From Streptomyces sp. TLI_105 (GTDB taxonomy: Bacteria; Actinomycetota; Actinomycetes; Streptomycetales; Streptomycetaceae), in NCBI RefSeq assembly GCF_900105415.1, contig NZ_FNSM01000001.1:4368501-4432500 (forward strand): a stretch of DNA of 64,000 nucleotides. The letters are read 5' to 3'. A model generated the notes under the pieces. It did not search any database. It had not been told where the DNA came from and worked only from the letters and a program-made list of their open reading frames with translations. Made by a program: the position numbers and the translations under genes. Of this stretch, positions 61,976-64,000 are shown piece after piece (positions within the stretch are counted from its first letter, which is position 1; the number at the start of each line of letters is the position of its first letter).

Positions 61976-63502
61976 TCAGCCCTCTCCGCAGACCGGAAGC
62001 CCCTTCGGGGTCGCGCAGGGCAGGTGTCCGTGCGCGCTGATGACGTCCTGGCCGCGTCCCGACCGGAGGTACGTGAGGAAGCTGGAGGTCAGGGAGTCGG
62101 TCGGGGGCAGACCCCAGGTGTAGGCGTACTCGATCTCCCGGTACGGGTAGCCGGACTCGCCCAGTTCCTCCACGAGGGGCCGCCGTCCGTCGACGGCCAC
62201 CCGGTGCAGGCCCTTGCGTCCTTCGGTGGCGCGGAGTTCGGAGTAGCCGACGGCGCCGGGGAGCTTGGCGACGGTGGCGAGGACCTGCTCGGTGGAGTCG
62301 AGTTCGCACCGGATGACCTTCGACTCGGGGTCGTCGGAGGTCTGGCAGTCCTGCGAGGAGTTGGCGGGCTCGTTGCGGTCGAGGACCCGGCGCTGGAAGA
62401 CCTGGCGGGTGCCGGAGTTGGCGTCCCGGCTGACGAGGAGGACCGGTCGGTCGAGGCCGGGGACGAGCTGCCCCCAGTTGCGTATCTCGCCCCGGTAGAC
62501 GCGGCGGACCTGGTCGAGGGTGAGGTCGTCGACGGGTGTCCCGTCGTTCACGACGAGGGTGAACAGGGAGACGGCGACCATGTTCTCCCGCAGTTCGGGG
62601 AAGCCGCCGGGCTTGCGTCCGTCGGAGAAGGCGATGACCGCGTCCTTCTTGGGCCCGGCCTGGGCGAGCTCCCGGATCCCGGCGGTCGAGCCGTGCACGT
62701 CCACGGTCACGGTGGAGCCCTCGCAGTCCTTCTCGTACTGCCGGGCCGCCTCCCGCAGGGCGGGGGCGAAGGCCGTCGAGCCGGTGACGGTGAGGGTGCC
62801 CCGGGCGCAGCCGATGGGCGGCGGGGTCTGCTCGCGGACGATCAGCGCGGCCAGGGCCACGACGCAGGCGGTCAGGACGACGGTGACGTTCCGCGCGGTC
62901 GGGCTGAACCTGGCGGGCTTCTCGTCGGGCGTGGTGCTCCGGTTGCGCCGGATCGTGCCGCCCTGGAGGCTTCCGTCGATCTTGATGTCCCGGTCGGCGA
63001 CGCCGCCGGAGAGCTGGACGAGCAGCTTGAAGTACTGCCCGCGTTCGAGGGCCACCTTGGGGACGAGGACGGCGTTGTCGTCCCGGCCGAGCTTGGGGGT
63101 GCGCTCCAGGTCGTCCCGGACGGATTCCCAGCCGGCCGGGACGGTGGCGACCACGCCCTGGACGGTCCGCTCGCCGAAGGTGATCTTCAGGCCGTGGGGT
63201 TCGGTGGAGGCGCCGTAGTCCTCGGAGCTGATGTCGAGCTCGCGGTCGTTCTCGATGCGCAGGAGGACGAGGGTGGAGCCGTTCGCGGGCGCGGCCATCC
63301 CCACGACCTGGCCCTCCCGCACCGTCATGACCTCGCTGTCCTGGTTTTCCTCCCGGTGGAGCGGGGTGTTGAGCTGCACGCGGTAGCCGAGCCGCTTGCG
63401 CTGGGGCGAGAACCGGTCGATCCAGACGACGGCGAGCGTGACCAGGACACCGACGAGGGCCGTCCCCACGGCGATGACGTTCTCTGCGGTAATCCACTCC
63501 AT
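61976..63502 (-). CDS. membrane-tethered PstS-like substrate-binding protein
   Basis: The 508-residue protein has an N-terminal membrane helix (about 10-28), a cytoplasmic/soluble beta-rich part (about 30-200), a second membrane helix (about 208-228) and a C-terminal PBP-like type 2 domain (about 240-500). It shows LTVTGSTAFAPALREAARQY, the phosphate-type VDVHGSTAGIRELAQAGPKK, RVYRGEIRNWGQLVPGL and SRDANSGTRQVFQRRV, as in PstS. It is not an ordinary lipoprotein and there are no pst transporter genes nearby, so it may sense or present a phosphate-like ligand. The kinase gene follows 34 bases later. Confidence 0.83.
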   Translation of the reverse strand: MEWITAENVIAVGTALVGVLVTLAVVWIDRFSPQRKRLGYRVQLNTPLHREENQDSEVMTVREGQVVGMAAPANGSTLVLLRIENDRELDISSEDYGASTEPHGLKITFGERTVQGVVATVPAGWESVRDDLERTPKLGRDDNAVLVPKVALERGQYFKLLVQLSGGVADRDIKIDGSLQGGTIRRNRSTTPDEKPARFSPTARNVTVVLTACVVALAALIVREQTPPPIGCARGTLTVTGSTAFAPALREAARQYEKDCEGSTVTVDVHGSTAGIRELAQAGPKKDAVIAFSDGRKPGGFPELRENMVAVSLFTLVVNDGTPVDDLTLDQVRRVYRGEIRNWGQLVPGLDRPVLLVSRDANSGTRQVFQRRVLDRNEPANSSQDCQTSDDPESKVIRCELDSTEQVLATVAKLPGAVGYSELRATEGRKGLHRVAVDGRRPLVEELGESGYPYREIEYAYTWGLPPTDSLTSSFLTYLRSGRGQDVISAHGHLPCATPKGLPVCGEG

Positions 63503-63674
63503 GGCCGGGACGGTACGTACGCCAGTGCGAGGACGAGGGCGGTGTAGCGGCCCGCCACCTGGACTTCGCCCTTCGTTCAGGGAGGGCTACTCGGGTGGAC
63601 GGGCATGGGTTGCCGGGGGTCTGGAGCGTGGGTGTAATGGGCCACGAGGGGGCCTTCCGTGTGAGGAGTACCCC

Positions 63675-64000
63675 ATGCGCTCGATGCGTGTCGTCGAAGT
63701 GACCGCCTACGGAGGACCCGAGGTCCTCAGAATGGCCCGCCGGCCCGAGCCGGAGGCCGGGGCCGTCCCGGGCAGGGTGCGGGTGCGGCTGAAGGCGGCC
63801 GGAGTGAACCAGGCGGACCTGCGGATCCGCGCCGGCCGGTACGCCGACGCGGTCGGCGACCTCAGGCCCCCGTTCGTCCTGGGGACGGACTTCGCGGGCA
63901 AGCTCCTCGACCCCGCGCCCGGGATGGAGCCCGGCACCCGGGTGGCCGGTTTCGTGCCCTGGTTCGAGATGCTGACGGGCGACGGCACGTACGCGGAGAT
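63675..64000 (+). CDS. quinone-oxidoreductase-type alcohol dehydrogenase (partial)
   Basis: The 5' part (about 108 codons) of a zinc-independent medium-chain dehydrogenase reaches the window end. VVEVTAYGGPEVLRM and VRVRLKAAGVNQADLRIRAG (the GxNxxDxxxRxG-type quinone reductase signature), then PFVLGTDFAGKLLDPAPGM, identify the GroES-like N-terminal domain. GAGGAG precedes ATG 63675, with ATG 63684 as an alternative. The Rossmann domain lies beyond the window, so cofactor and substrate cannot be judged. It is divergent from the PstS-like gene, with 172 bases between. Confidence 0.85.
   Translation, partial: MRSMRVVEVTAYGGPEVLRMARRPEPEAGAVPGRVRVRLKAAGVNQADLRIRAGRYADAVGDLRPPFVLGTDFAGKLLDPAPGMEPGTRVAGFVPWFEMLTGDGTYAE

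Overview
This window is high-GC actinobacterial DNA, almost certainly a Streptomyces chromosome. The evidence is the very high third-position GC, frequent GTG starts, two rare TTA (bldA-type) leucine codons, HspR operators of the CTTGAGT-N7-ACTCAAG class, a site matching the Streptomyces parS consensus, and the core order dnaK-grpE-dnaJ-hspR ... clpB ... pyrE-fba ... purA. The species cannot be named from the sequence alone.

Bases 1-11000 are accessory. They hold a small minus-strand cluster (DUF5994 plus small proteins), an orphan WhiJ-like XRE/DUF5753 regulator, a secreted ice-binding-fold (DUF3494) protein with a low-complexity tail, and a DUF5819/HTTM membrane pair. A 4.2-kb segment then lies between two about 95-bp direct repeats derived from the 3' part of a tRNA-Gly(CCC) gene and its terminator. 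Inside it are a LuxR-type regulator divergent from an aldo/keto reductase, a frameshifted zinc-ribbon gene, a C-terminal relic of a tyrosine integrase, and DUF998 and DUF4287 genes. This looks like an eroded, probably multi-step integration at the tRNA.

Bases 11000-29500 are mostly core: dcd and a phosphoribosyltransferase, a Yip1-like protein, a large membrane Fe-S (CCG-domain) oxidoreductase, a short sugar transferase, the HspR-controlled dnaK operon and clpB with its own operator, a PPOX-family flavoenzyme, a YbjN protein and a PLP aminotransferase. Between hspR and clpB is an unusual cassette: a LuxR-type regulator divergent from a 71-residue exported peptide carrying four DPGW motifs, followed by a short protein that looks like a Rieske fold without cluster ligands. 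This is the best candidate here for an undescribed signalling system. Two tandem small membrane proteins with Ser/Cys- and Gly/Cys-rich tails follow the aminotransferase.

Bases 29500-47000 carry DUF2617, a membrane spermidine-synthase-like protein, a CoxG-like protein, an aldose epimerase, pyrE, fba (with a parS-like palindrome inside the hairpin between them), a MalY-type aminotransferase, two large secreted proteins (beta-propeller and FG-GAP), a DHA2 MFS exporter, DUF3151, a TTA-containing DUF3152 metalloprotease-like protein, and a kynurenine operon (tryptophan dioxygenase, kynureninase, probable arylformamidase).

Bases 47000-64000 carry a NarL-type two-component system, a cytochrome P450, an ABC exporter divergent from its probable MarR/GbsR-like repressor (with a 16-bp palindrome between them), a membrane protein, a diacylglycerol-kinase-like protein, purA, an SDR/LysR divergent pair (the LysR gene has a TTA codon), a translationally coupled DUF6232/small-membrane-protein pair sharing an amyloid-like sequence motif, a Ser/Thr kinase with a C-terminal extracellular part, a membrane-tethered PstS-like binding protein, and the start of a quinone-oxidoreductase-type dehydrogenase.
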